From assembly GCF_023721835.1 (NCBI RefSeq), contig NZ_JAMKFE010000002.1, positions 248,001-312,000 on the forward strand: 64,000 nucleotides of DNA. Reading direction: 5' to 3'. Positions 16,865-25,322 of this stretch are shown here, one piece after another. This DNA is from Caldimonas mangrovi (GTDB taxonomy: Bacteria > Pseudomonadota > Gammaproteobacteria > Burkholderiales > Burkholderiaceae_C). The translations under genes and the position numbers were made by a program. Within the stretch, counting starts at the first letter, position 1, and each line of letters starts with the position of its first letter. The notes under the pieces are model-generated. The model ran no database searches and had not been told where the DNA came from. It saw only the letters and a list, made by a program, of their open reading frames with translations.

Positions 16865-18180
16865 TGGACCGCATCGACGACACCCACGACGCCAGCCTCG
16901 AGAGCTGGGTCGACAGCGCGAATGCGCACGACACCGACTTTCCGATTCAGAACCTGCCGCTCGGCGTGTTCCGTCGCGCGGGCAGCAGCGAGAGCTTTCG
17001 CCCAGGCGTCGCGATCGGCGACCAGGTGCTGGACCTGCTGGTCGCGCGCGATGCCGGCGCGCTGCCGGCCGCCGTGGCCGACACCCTGGCTGGCTGCGAA
17101 CGCGGCGAGCTGAACGCCTTCATGTCGCAGGGCCGCGCGGTGCGTGTCGCGCTGCGCCGGGCGCTGTCGCAGGGCCTGCGCCGCGGCAGTGCGCTGCAGG
17201 CCCGGATGCAGGGCGGCCTGGTGGCGCAAACCGAGGTCGAGCACGCGCTGCCGTGCCGTATCGACGGCTACACCGATTTCTACACCGGCATCCACCACGC
17301 CACCGCGGTCGGCAAGCTGTTCCGCCCCGACAACCCGCTGCTGCCGAACTACAAGTGGGTGCCGATCGGCTACCACGGGCGCACCTCGTCGATCGGCGTC
17401 AGCGGCCAGGCCTTCCACCGGCCGCAAGGACAGACCAAGGGAGCCAGCGACACGCCCGATTTCGGCCCTTGCAAGCGGCTCGACTACGAGCTGGAACTGG
17501 GCGCCTTCGTCGGCACCGGCAACCCGCTCGGCCGTCCGGTCGGCATGGCCGAGGCCGAGGAGCACCTGTTCGGCCTGGTGCTGCTGAACGACTGGTCCGC
17601 GCGCGACCTGCAGGCCTGGGAATACCAGCCGCTGGGCCCCTTCCTCGCAAAGAACTTCGCGACCACGATCTCGCCATGGATCGTCACGATGGAAGCGCTG
17701 GAGCCCTTCCGCACCCGCTTCGAGCGGCCGGCCGGCGACCCGCATCCGATGCCGTATCTCGATTCGGCATTCAACCGCGAGCGCGGTGCGATCGACCTGG
17801 AACTCGAAGTGTGGCTGCAGACCGCCGCCATGCGTGAGGCCGGCATCGGTCCCGAGCGGCTGATGCAGTCCAACTTCAAGGACGCCTACTGGACCGTCGC
17901 GCAGATGCTGGCTCACCACACCGTCAACGGCTGCAACCTGCAGCCCGGCGACCTGCTCGGTTCCGGCACCCAGTCCGGCCCCGATATCGGGCAGGGTGGT
18001 TCGCTATTAGAACTAACGTGCGGTGGTCAAAAACAGGTGCGATTGGCGAACGGGGAGGCTCGCACTTTCCTGCTCGATGGAGATACTGTGCTGCTGCGGG
18101 CCCAGGCCCGGCGTGCCGGTTTCCGGCGCATCGGGTTCGGGGACTGCGCCGGCACCGTGCTGCCCGCCATGGCCTACTGA
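16864..18180 (+). CDS. fahA: Fumarylacetoacetase
   Basis: A 438-residue hydrolase that splits fumarylacetoacetate into fumarate and acetoacetate. The active-site segment YTDFYTGIHHATAVGKLF holds the metal-binding Asp and the catalytic His; LDYELELGAFVG supplies the two metal-binding Glu and LLNDWSARD the metal-binding Asp. The isomerase that must act between HmgA and this enzyme is not in the operon. Followed after 73 bp by the TRAP transporter genes on the same strand. Confidence 0.97.
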   Translation: MDRIDDTHDASLESWVDSANAHDTDFPIQNLPLGVFRRAGSSESFRPGVAIGDQVLDLLVARDAGALPAAVADTLAGCERGELNAFMSQGRAVRVALRRALSQGLRRGSALQARMQGGLVAQTEVEHALPCRIDGYTDFYTGIHHATAVGKLFRPDNPLLPNYKWVPIGYHGRTSSIGVSGQAFHRPQGQTKGASDTPDFGPCKRLDYELELGAFVGTGNPLGRPVGMAEAEEHLFGLVLLNDWSARDLQAWEYQPLGPFLAKNFATTISPWIVTMEALEPFRTRFERPAGDPHPMPYLDSAFNRERGAIDLELEVWLQTAAMREAGIGPERLMQSNFKDAYWTVAQMLAHHTVNGCNLQPGDLLGSGTQSGPDIGQGGSLLELTCGGQKQVRLANGEARTFLLDGDTVLLRAQARRAGFRRIGFGDCAGTVLPAMAY

Positions 18181-18253
18181 ATGAGCCCGATTTCGCTGCT
18201 GAGAGACAGAGAAGCCCGTCGCTTCCGAACATGCCACTAGGAGACTGATAGCC

Positions 18254-19285
18254 ATGAACAAGACCCTCAAACTCTGCGCATTCGCGTTCGCCGCGCTGGC
18301 GACCAGCCTGGGCGCACAGGCCCAGGAAGTGACGCTGAAGGTGCACCACTTCTGGCCGGCACCCGCGATGCCGCCGACCAAGATCCTGCAGCCCTGGTGC
18401 GACAAGATCGCCGCGGAGTCGAACAACCGCATGAAGTGCCAGATCTTCCCGTCGATGCAGCTGGGCGGCACGCCGCCGCAGTTGATCGACCAGGCCAAGG
18501 ACGGCGTCGTCGACATCGCCTTCACGCTGCCGGGCTATACGGCAGGGCGCTTCCCGATCATGGAAGTGTTCGAGCTGCCCTTCATGACCAACTCGGCCGA
18601 AGCCGGTGCCAAGGCCGCGTGGGACTTCTATAGCAAGTACGGCCAGAAGGAGTTCCCGGGCATCAAGCCGCTGATGTTCAGCATCCACGACGAAGGCTAC
18701 CTGCATACGCGCACCAAGCAGATCAAGACGATGGCCGATCTGCGCGGGCTGAAGTTCCGTGCGCCGACGCGCATGACGAACAAGCTGCTGGCCAGCCTGG
18801 GCGCGACACCGGTCGCGATGCCGCTGCCTGCAGTGGCCGAGGCGGTCAACAAGGGCGTGATCGACGGCTTCCTGCTGCCCTGGGAGGTGATCCCCTCGGT
18901 CAAGCTGCACGAGATGGTGAAGTTCCATTCCGAGACCGACGAGAGCCGGCCGGCGCTGTACTCGGCGGTGTTCATCCTGGCGATGAACCAGGCCAAGTAC
19001 GACAGCCTGCCCGCCGACCTGAAGGCCGTCATCGACCGCAACAGCGGCGCCGGCCTGTCGGCCACCGCCGGCAAGATCTGGGACGAGAGCCAGGCCGTGG
19101 GGCGCAAGCCGGCCGTCGACCGCGGCAACACCTTCTACAAGATCCCGGCGGCCGAAGTGGACAACTGGATCAAGGCCTCTGCGCCGCTGTACGACGAGTG
19201 GATCGCCAACATGGACAAGGCCGGCCTGCCGGGCAAGCAGATGCTGCAGGACGCGCGCGACCTGCTCGGCAAGTACAAGAAGTGA
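18254..19285 (+). CDS. dctP: TRAP transporter periplasmic solute-binding protein
   Basis: A 343-residue DctP-family protein with a signal peptide cleaved near AQA-QE (residue ~24). Conserved features include the ligand-gripping RAPTRMTNKLLASLGATPV segment, whose Arg binds the substrate carboxylate in this family. It captures an organic acid in the periplasm for the DctQM membrane unit. Given the operon with hmgA and fahA, an aromatic acid such as a hydroxyphenylacetate is the most economical guess; the symbol denotes family only. A ribosome site (AGGAGAC) lies just before the start. Confidence 0.9.
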   Translation: MNKTLKLCAFAFAALATSLGAQAQEVTLKVHHFWPAPAMPPTKILQPWCDKIAAESNNRMKCQIFPSMQLGGTPPQLIDQAKDGVVDIAFTLPGYTAGRFPIMEVFELPFMTNSAEAGAKAAWDFYSKYGQKEFPGIKPLMFSIHDEGYLHTRTKQIKTMADLRGLKFRAPTRMTNKLLASLGATPVAMPLPAVAEAVNKGVIDGFLLPWEVIPSVKLHEMVKFHSETDESRPALYSAVFILAMNQAKYDSLPADLKAVIDRNSGAGLSATAGKIWDESQAVGRKPAVDRGNTFYKIPAAEVDNWIKASAPLYDEWIANMDKAGLPGKQMLQDARDLLGKYKK

Positions 19286-19393
19286 TCCAGGCGCGGGCAG
19301 CCGCGCTTTCATGTTCCGGTATCCCCGGGATGCAGTACGCGGCACAGTGACGGGGCGACGCCAGCAGGTGCTGCCGTCGCCCCCGGAGTTTTC

Positions 19394-19885
19394 ATGCTGA
19401 CCTTCCTACGCATCACGGCGCAACTGTTCGCGCTGGTGGCGGGCCTGTGCGCAAGCGCGGTCGCCTTTCTCACGGTGGCCAGCATCGCCGGCCGCTCGTT
19501 CTGGTCGTCGCCGATCCAGGGCGACATCGAGCTGACGCAGTTCGGCATCGCACTGTGTATCTCGCTGTGCCTGCCGTGGTGCCAGCTCCATGGCGGCAAC
19601 ATCATCGTCGACTTCTTCACCGTGCGCGCCGCGCGCCGCACGCAGCGCCTGCTCGACGGCGTCGGCGCCGTGCTGCTGTCGGCGATGATGGCGCTGCTCG
19701 CGTGGCGCACGGCCGTGGGCGCCGAATCGGTGATGCAGTCGAACGAGACGTCGATGATCCTCGGCCTGCCGATGTGGATCGTCTACGCGGTGCTGGCGCC
19801 GGGCTTCGCGCTGACGCTGGCCATTGCGCTGTTCCAGGCGTGGCACCACTTGCGCAATCGTGCCTGGCCGGAGGTCGCAGCATGA
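19394..19885 (+). CDS. dctQ: TRAP transporter small permease
   Basis: A 163-residue inner-membrane protein with four predicted helices, the small (Q) subunit of a TRAP transporter. It contains the family segment LPWCQLHGGNIIVDFF between helices. The stop overlaps the large-permease start by 4 bp (ATGA). Confidence 0.9.
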   Translation: MLTFLRITAQLFALVAGLCASAVAFLTVASIAGRSFWSSPIQGDIELTQFGIALCISLCLPWCQLHGGNIIVDFFTVRAARRTQRLLDGVGAVLLSAMMALLAWRTAVGAESVMQSNETSMILGLPMWIVYAVLAPGFALTLAIALFQAWHHLRNRAWPEVAA

Positions 19886-21207
19886 GCGGCACGACCATCG
19901 GCATCACGATGTTCGCTGCGATGCTGGCGATGATGGCGCTGCGCGTGCCGATCGCCGCGGCGATGTTCATTCCCGGCGCGGTGGGCTACTGGGCCATGAC
20001 CAGCGACCTCGCGCTGCTCAATACGCTCAAGGGCTCGGCCGTGGCGCGGCTCACCGTCTATGACCTGTCGGTGATCCCGTTGTTCCTGCTGATGGGCCAG
20101 TTCGCCACGCAGGGCGGCCTGTCGCGCGCCTTGTTCAAGGCCGCAGCGGCTTTCATCGGCCACATCCGGGGCGGCCTCGGCATGGCGGCGGTGCTCGCAG
20201 CCGCCGCCTTCGGCGCGGTGTGCGGCTCGTCCGTGGCGACCTCGGCCACGATCGCGCAGGTCGCGTACCCCGAGATGAAGTCGCACGGCTATGCCGGGCG
20301 GCTGTCGACCGGGGTGCTGGCCACCAGCGGCTCGCTCGGCATCCTGATCCCACCGTCGGTGCCACTCGTCGTCTACGCCATCCTCACCGAGCAGAACATC
20401 GCGAAGCTGTTCGCCGCGGCGTTCGTGCCGGGGCTGCTCGCCGCGCTGGGCTACGTTGTCGTGATCGCGATCTATTGCCGCGTGCGGCCCGACCTGGCGC
20501 AGCCGTCCGAGCCGATGCCGTGGAGCGAGCGCTGGAAGGCGCTGCTCGGCGTGTGGCCGATCGCGACCATCTTCGTCGTCGTGTTCGGCGGCATCTACTT
20601 CGGGTACTTCACGCCCACCGAGGGTGCGGCAGTCGGTGCCATCGGCACCTTCATCGCCGGCATCGCAACGCGCGAACTGACGCTGCACGGCGTCAAGCGC
20701 TCCTTCCTCGGCATGGCCGAGACGTCGGCGATGGTCTTCATGATCTTCCTCGGCGCCGACATGATGAACGCGTCGCTCGCATTGACGCAGATGCCGGCCA
20801 ACCTGGCGCAATGGGTGTCGGGGCTGGACATCGCGCCGCTGGTCATCGTCGGCTGCGTGCTGGTGTTCTACGTAATCCTCGGCTGCGTGATGGACGAGCT
20901 GTCGATGGTGCTGCTGACCATCCCGGTGCTGTTTCCGGCCATCATGGGGCTGGAGCTGTGGGACCTGGGCCAGCAGGACAAGGCGATCTGGTTCGGCATC
21001 CTGGTGCTGATGGTGGTGCAGATCGGCCTGGTCGCGCCCCCGGTGGGGCTGAACGTCTACGTCGTCAACAGCATCTGCAAGGACGTGCCGATGGCCGAGA
21101 CCTACAAGGGCGTGCTGCCCTTCCTGGTCAGCGACGTGCTGCGTGTGCTGGTGCTGCTGTTCGTGCCGGGCCTGAGCCTCGGCGCCGTGTGGTGGCTGTT
21201 CAACTGA
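19882..21207 (+). CDS. dctM: TRAP transporter large permease
   Basis: A 441-residue membrane protein of about 12 helices, the sodium-coupled transport subunit of the TRAP system. Typical motifs are GAVCGSSVATSATIAQVAYPEM and ILIPPSVPLVVYAILTE (each seen in part). It ends the homogentisate operon; the following Gfo/Idh/MocA gene is convergent and its stop overlaps this gene's end by 8 bp. Confidence 0.93.
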   Translation: MSGTTIGITMFAAMLAMMALRVPIAAAMFIPGAVGYWAMTSDLALLNTLKGSAVARLTVYDLSVIPLFLLMGQFATQGGLSRALFKAAAAFIGHIRGGLGMAAVLAAAAFGAVCGSSVATSATIAQVAYPEMKSHGYAGRLSTGVLATSGSLGILIPPSVPLVVYAILTEQNIAKLFAAAFVPGLLAALGYVVVIAIYCRVRPDLAQPSEPMPWSERWKALLGVWPIATIFVVVFGGIYFGYFTPTEGAAVGAIGTFIAGIATRELTLHGVKRSFLGMAETSAMVFMIFLGADMMNASLALTQMPANLAQWVSGLDIAPLVIVGCVLVFYVILGCVMDELSMVLLTIPVLFPAIMGLELWDLGQQDKAIWFGILVLMVVQIGLVAPPVGLNVYVVNSICKDVPMAETYKGVLPFLVSDVLRVLVLLFVPGLSLGAVWWLFN

Positions 21208-22177
21208 CGCGCAGCCGCGCCAGCATTTCGTCCAGCGCTTCAGCCTGCTCGAGCGCGTCGTCCAGCGTCCAGCGCAGCGGTTCCTCGCCGCGGACGGCGC
21301 GCTCGAAGTGGGCGGCCATCAGCATGTAGTGGTCCACCGGCGCGAAGCGCTCGGTGCGCTGCTCGTCGCCGACGCAGACGTGCAGCTCCGCTTCGACGTT
21401 CTTCGCAACGAACGGGTTGGGCAGGCGCAGCCGGCCGCGCGAGCCGATCGCTTCGAAGTGAACGTCCAGCCCCGGCAGCGTGAAGCCGCAGTCCAGGTGA
21501 GCGACCACGTCGCCGAAACCGAGCACCGCGTGTGCCAGAACATCGGCGCCCCCCGGGCCGAGCCGGCCCCAGGCTCCGCGGACCTGCGGCCGGGTGCCGG
21601 CCAGCAGCCGCATCAGGCTCAAGGGATAGACGCCGACGTCATACAGCGCGCCGCCGCCGAGGGCGGGGTCCCAGCGGCTGTCGTCCGGCTTGTCGAGCCG
21701 GAAGCCGAAGCTACCGCGCATCAGCTGCAATTCGCCCAGCTCGCCGCTGCGCACGATCTCCCGCACGCGGTCGATCTGAGGATGGTAGCGGTACATGAAG
21801 GCCTCGTGCACCAGCCTGCCCGTACGTGACTGGGCCTGCTGCATGCGGCGCACTTCACCGGCGTTCAACGCCAGCGGCTTCTCGCACAGCACGTGCTTGC
21901 CGGCTTCGATCGCTGCCAGCGTCCACGGCAAGTGGGCGCTGTTGTGCAGACCGATATAGACGGCGTCGATGTCGTCGCGCCGCAGCAGTTCCGCGTAAGG
22001 CAGGGCATGGTCGATGCCATGGCGTTCGGCCAGCCGGCGCCCGCGCTCGACGTCGCGGCACCCGAGCGCGACGATCGCAGCGCCGCGGGCACGCAGCGCT
22101 GGTATCAGCGCGCCTTCGGTGATGCGCCCGGCGCCGAGCAGGCCCCAGCGCACAGGAGAGGGGGAGGTGTCGCTCAT
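21200..22177 (-). CDS. Gfo/Idh/MocA family oxidoreductase
   Basis: A 325-residue NAD(P)-dependent dehydrogenase. The Rossmann fold is at the N-terminus (WGLLGAGRITEGALIPAL) and the cofactor/catalytic EKPLAL motif is near residue 98, with the C-terminal substrate domain containing GGGALYDVGVYPLSLMRLL. Substrates in the family are sugars, trans-dihydrodiols and related compounds; none can be assigned here. ATG at 22177 is preceded by a purine-rich stretch and fits the family N-terminus. Confidence 0.85.
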   Translation of the reverse strand: MSDTSPSPVRWGLLGAGRITEGALIPALRARGAAIVALGCRDVERGRRLAERHGIDHALPYAELLRRDDIDAVYIGLHNSAHLPWTLAAIEAGKHVLCEKPLALNAGEVRRMQQAQSRTGRLVHEAFMYRYHPQIDRVREIVRSGELGELQLMRGSFGFRLDKPDDSRWDPALGGGALYDVGVYPLSLMRLLAGTRPQVRGAWGRLGPGGADVLAHAVLGFGDVVAHLDCGFTLPGLDVHFEAIGSRGRLRLPNPFVAKNVEAELHVCVGDEQRTERFAPVDHYMLMAAHFERAVRGEEPLRWTLDDALEQAEALDEMLARLRVS

Positions 22178-22391
22178 GACGGTCGATTGTGGCCGCCGGG
22201 AGTTACGTCGCGGTATCGAACGGCAACCACCTCGCTTTCCGCAGCGGCGCCGCCCCGGGGCGAAGGCCGGGCTGCGGCGCGATGGTGCGTTCCCGCGCAC
22301 GGGTTTGGATCGGCACGGGCCGCATGCACCGGCTTGAGCCGCCCCAGGCACATGTCCGGGCCATCCGGTGGCCAAAAACGCTGAAAACGGC

Positions 22392-22406
22392 TGGCACAGG
22401 CTTTGC
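22392..22406 (+). promoter_or_regulatory. Sigma-54 (-24/-12) promoter of the GntR/flavoprotein operon
   Basis: TGGCAC-N5-TTGC matches the sigma-54 consensus, with the invariant GG (22393-22394) and GC (22405-22406) exactly 10 bp apart. It lies 35 bp before the GntR start in a 263-bp intergenic region. The expected start site falls at about 22418, inside a palindrome. Such a promoter needs an enhancer-binding protein, which is not encoded next to it. Confidence 0.7.
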
Positions 22407-22412
22407 GTAGAC

Positions 22413-22424
22413 ATGACTCGTCAT
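22413..22424. promoter_or_regulatory. Palindrome at the predicted start site of the GntR operon
   Basis: ATGACTCGTCAT is a perfect 5-bp inverted repeat around two central bases, placed over the start site expected from the sigma-54 promoter. It is a likely autoregulatory operator for the GntR protein encoded 17 bp downstream. Confidence 0.5.
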
Positions 22425-22440
22425 AACAAGTGAGGCGAGC

Positions 22441-23256
22441 ATGAACAAGCCCGCGCCCTCCGCCGCAAGGGTGGTGTCGCTGCATGAAGCCGCGATGCCG
22501 ACGCGCGACGCGCTGCACCCGCAGTCGCCGGTCCCGCTGTACGAGCAGATCAAGGCGATCGTGCGCTCGCGCATCCTCGACGGCACCTACCAGCCACACC
22601 AGCAGATGCCGTCGGAAGCCGAGATGATGGCCGCCTTCGATGTCAGCCGCATCACCGTGCGCCAGGCGCTGAATGACCTGCAGAACGAGGGACTGATCTT
22701 TCGCATCCACGGCAAGGGCACGTACGTCTCCAAGCCCAAGGCCTTCCAGGACCTCGGGCGGCTGCAGGGCTTCGGCGAGGCGATGCGCCAGATGGGCTAC
22801 GAGACCTTCTCGCGCGTGCTGTCGGTCAGGAACGTGGCGCCCACGGCGCAGGTGCAGGAGCGGTTGCACCTGCCCAAACGCGCGAAGGTCACTGAACTGC
22901 AGCGCGTGCGCTTCCTGAACCGCGAGCCGATCTCGCTCGACGTCACCTATGTGCCGGTGTCCATCGGCAGCCGGCTGGCCAAGGAAGACCTCGCCGCGCG
23001 CGACGTGTTCGTGATCCTGGAGAACGACTATGGCCTGTCGCTCGGTCATGCCGAACTGCAGATCGGCTCGACGCTGGCTGACGAGGCGCTGGCCGCCCAG
23101 CTGCTCGTGGAGGAGGGCTCGCCGGTGCTGTTCATCGAACGCACGACACACATGGCCGACGGCACGCCGGTCGACTACGAGCATCTGTACTACCGCGGCG
23201 ATGCCTTTCAGTACAAGGTGCGTGTCGATCGTGTGCCGGTGCCCGTACAGCGATGA
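22441..23256 (+). CDS. GntR family regulator, UTRA (HutC/FarR) subgroup
   Basis: A 271-residue protein with an N-terminal GntR winged helix (about residues 27-95: the segment QIKAIVRSRILDGTYQPHQQ through VSRITVRQALNDL and the wing GKGTYVSKP) and a UTRA ligand-binding domain after residue 110 ending in DYEHLYYRGDAFQYKV. It is first in the flavoprotein/ferredoxin/ABC operon, 75 bp ahead of the flavoprotein gene, and probably represses its own operon until a pathway compound binds the UTRA domain. Confidence 0.9.
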   Translation: MNKPAPSAARVVSLHEAAMPTRDALHPQSPVPLYEQIKAIVRSRILDGTYQPHQQMPSEAEMMAAFDVSRITVRQALNDLQNEGLIFRIHGKGTYVSKPKAFQDLGRLQGFGEAMRQMGYETFSRVLSVRNVAPTAQVQERLHLPKRAKVTELQRVRFLNREPISLDVTYVPVSIGSRLAKEDLAARDVFVILENDYGLSLGHAELQIGSTLADEALAAQLLVEEGSPVLFIERTTHMADGTPVDYEHLYYRGDAFQYKVRVDRVPVPVQR

Positions 23257-23331
23257 ACGCATGAGCTCATGCGGATTGATTCGTTCCCATCGGCGGCAAG
23301 CCGCAGACAGACTCCATTGAGAGGACAAGAC

Positions 23332-25062
23332 ATGGACACGATCGAACTCGAATACGACATCGTCGTCGTCGGCGGCGGCACCGGGGGCCCGATGGCCGCG
23401 GTGAAGGCCAAGGAGAAGAACCCCAAGCTGCGCGTGCTGCTGCTCGACAAGGCCAACGTCAAGCGCAGCGGCGCCATCTCGATGGGCATGGACGGTCTCA
23501 ACAACGCGGTGATTCCCGGCCATGCGACGCCCGAGCAGTACACCAAGGAGATCACCGTCGCCAACGACGGCATCGTCGACCAGAAGGGCGTGTACGCCTA
23601 TGCCGCCAACAGCTACGCGATGATCCAGGAACTCGACCGCTGGGGCGTGAAGTTCGAAAAGGACGAAACCGGCGACTATGCGGTGCGCAAGGTGCACCAT
23701 CTCGGCAGCTACGTGTTGCCGATGCCGGAAGGCCACCACATGAAGCGCGTGCTGTACCGGCAACTGAAGCGTGCACGCGTCGAGATCACCAACCGCGTGG
23801 TCGTCACCCGCCTGCTCACCGGCCCGAAGGGCGAGATCGCCGGCGTGATGGGCTTCGACTGCCGTACCGCCGACTTCTACGTCATCAAGGCCAAGGCCGT
23901 GGTGATCTGCACCGGCGCCGCCGGGCGACTGGGGCTGCCGGCCTCCGGCTACCTGTGGGGCACCTACGAGAACCCGACCAACTGCGGCGACGGCCACGCG
24001 ATGGCCTATCACGCGGGTGCCGAGCTGACCAACCTGGAATGCTTCCAGATCAACCCGCTGATCAAGGACTACAACGGGCCGGCCTGCGCCTACGTCACCG
24101 GCCCGTTCGGCGGCTATACCGCCAACGCGACGGGCGAGCGCTTCATCGAGTGCGACTACTGGAGCGGCCAGATGATGCTCGAGTTCTTCAACGAGCTCGA
24201 AGGCGGCAAGGGCCCGGTATTCCTGAAGCTCGATCACCTGGCCGAGGAAACGATCAGCGAGATCGAGCACATCCTGCACACCAACGAGCGGCCCAGCCGC
24301 GGGCGCTTCCACGAGCAGCGCGGCACCGACTACCGCCAGCGGATGATCGAGATGCACATCTCCGAGATCGGCTTCTGCAGCGGCCACAGCGCGTCGGGCA
24401 TCTGGACCAACGAGCGCGGCGAATGCTCGATCCCCGGGCTGTATGCCGCCGGCGACTGTGCCAGCATTCCGCACAACTACATGCTCGGCGCCTTCGTCTA
24501 CGGCAAGTTCTGCGGCGACAACGCAGCGGACTATGTCAGCGGCATCGAGCAGCCGGCCTTCGAGAGCGATCGCGTGCAGGCCGAGCGCGAGCGCGTGTGG
24601 GCGCCGCTGGCGCGCAGCGAAGGGCCGACGCCGTTCCAGGTCGAGTACAAGACCCGGCGCTTCGTCAACGACTACCTGCAGCCGCCCAAGGTCACCCGCA
24701 AGATGGAGATCGGCCTGCAGCGCTTCGACGAGATCCGCGAAGCCCTGGCCCACATGAGCGCCGCCAACCCGCACGAACTGATGCGCGCGATGGAGGCCTA
24801 CACCATCCGCGACTGCGCCGAGCTGGCCGCGCGGGCGTCGTTGTACCGCACCGAAAGCCGCTGGGGCCTCTACCACCTGTGCGTCGACCACCCCGAGAAG
24901 GACGACGAGCAGTGGTTCTGTCACACCAACGTGAAGTGCGCCGCGAACGGCCAGGCGCAATTCCGCAAGCGCGAGATCGAGCCCTACTTCATCCAGCTGA
25001 ACGAGCAGGAGAAGACGGCCTACCAGCGCCTGCGTGTCGCCAGCGCCCCTCAAGCCGCCTGA
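23332..25062 (+). CDS. AprA/FrdA-like FAD flavoprotein (adenylylsulfate reductase alpha-type)
   Basis: A 576-residue cytoplasmic flavoprotein of the fumarate reductase/adenylylsulfate reductase superfamily. The N-terminal FAD site is VVVGGGTGGPMAAVKAKEK; LLDKANVKRSGAISMGMDGLN is closer to AprA than to succinate dehydrogenase, as is the absence of a HisFAD-type motif and of a signal peptide. The capping domain and C-terminal FAD contact are at LYAAGDCASIPHNYMLGAF. It is somewhat shorter than true AprA (about 620). An AprB-like 2[4Fe-4S] ferredoxin follows after 14 bp, as in aprBA loci. No sat, aprM or qmo gene is adjacent, so the reaction may be different from sulfite oxidation to APS. ATG at 23332 follows a GAGGACAAG ribosome site. 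Confidence 0.85.
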   Translation: MDTIELEYDIVVVGGGTGGPMAAVKAKEKNPKLRVLLLDKANVKRSGAISMGMDGLNNAVIPGHATPEQYTKEITVANDGIVDQKGVYAYAANSYAMIQELDRWGVKFEKDETGDYAVRKVHHLGSYVLPMPEGHHMKRVLYRQLKRARVEITNRVVVTRLLTGPKGEIAGVMGFDCRTADFYVIKAKAVVICTGAAGRLGLPASGYLWGTYENPTNCGDGHAMAYHAGAELTNLECFQINPLIKDYNGPACAYVTGPFGGYTANATGERFIECDYWSGQMMLEFFNELEGGKGPVFLKLDHLAEETISEIEHILHTNERPSRGRFHEQRGTDYRQRMIEMHISEIGFCSGHSASGIWTNERGECSIPGLYAAGDCASIPHNYMLGAFVYGKFCGDNAADYVSGIEQPAFESDRVQAERERVWAPLARSEGPTPFQVEYKTRRFVNDYLQPPKVTRKMEIGLQRFDEIREALAHMSAANPHELMRAMEAYTIRDCAELAARASLYRTESRWGLYHLCVDHPEKDDEQWFCHTNVKCAANGQAQFRKREIEPYFIQLNEQEKTAYQRLRVASAPQAA

Positions 25063-25076
25063 AAAGGAGCCCAGCC

Positions 25077-25310
25077 ATGACCATTGCCCTGACCCGTACC
25101 CAGGCCCCCGTCGTCGTCGACGAGGACAAGTGCATCGCCGACAAGGGCTGCACCGTGTGCGTCGACGTCTGCCCGCTCGACGTGCTGGCGATCGACCCGA
25201 CCAAGGACAAGGCCTACATGAAGTTCGACGAATGCTGGTACTGCATGCCGTGCGAGCAGGACTGCCCGACCGGCGCCGTGCACGTCAACCTGCCGTACCT
25301 GGTGCGCTGA
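25077..25310 (+). CDS. AprB-like 2[4Fe-4S] ferredoxin
   Basis: A 77-residue ferredoxin with eight cysteines in two clusters: C-x5-C-x2-C-x3-CP in the first half and CWYCMPCEQDCP in the second. The FDECWYCMPC...CPTGAV pattern resembles AprB of adenylylsulfate reductase, minus its C-terminal extension. Directly after the flavoprotein, it is the likely electron-transfer subunit of a flavoprotein-iron-sulfur heterodimer. An AAAAGGAG ribosome site precedes it. Confidence 0.9.
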   Translation: MTIALTRTQAPVVVDEDKCIADKGCTVCVDVCPLDVLAIDPTKDKAYMKFDECWYCMPCEQDCPTGAVHVNLPYLVR

Positions 25311-25322
25311 AGGGGGGCGGAC

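Noticed and set aside
22174-25053. A 959-codon minus-strand open frame opposite the GntR and flavoprotein genes
   Set aside because: It is antisense to two clearly conserved genes and shows the Val/Ala/His/Arg-rich composition of high-GC shadow frames; no motif was found.
23332-25310. True dissimilatory adenylylsulfate reductase aprBA
   Set aside because: The gene order is A then B, the flavoprotein is shorter, and sat, aprM and qmo are missing, so it is described only as AprAB-like.
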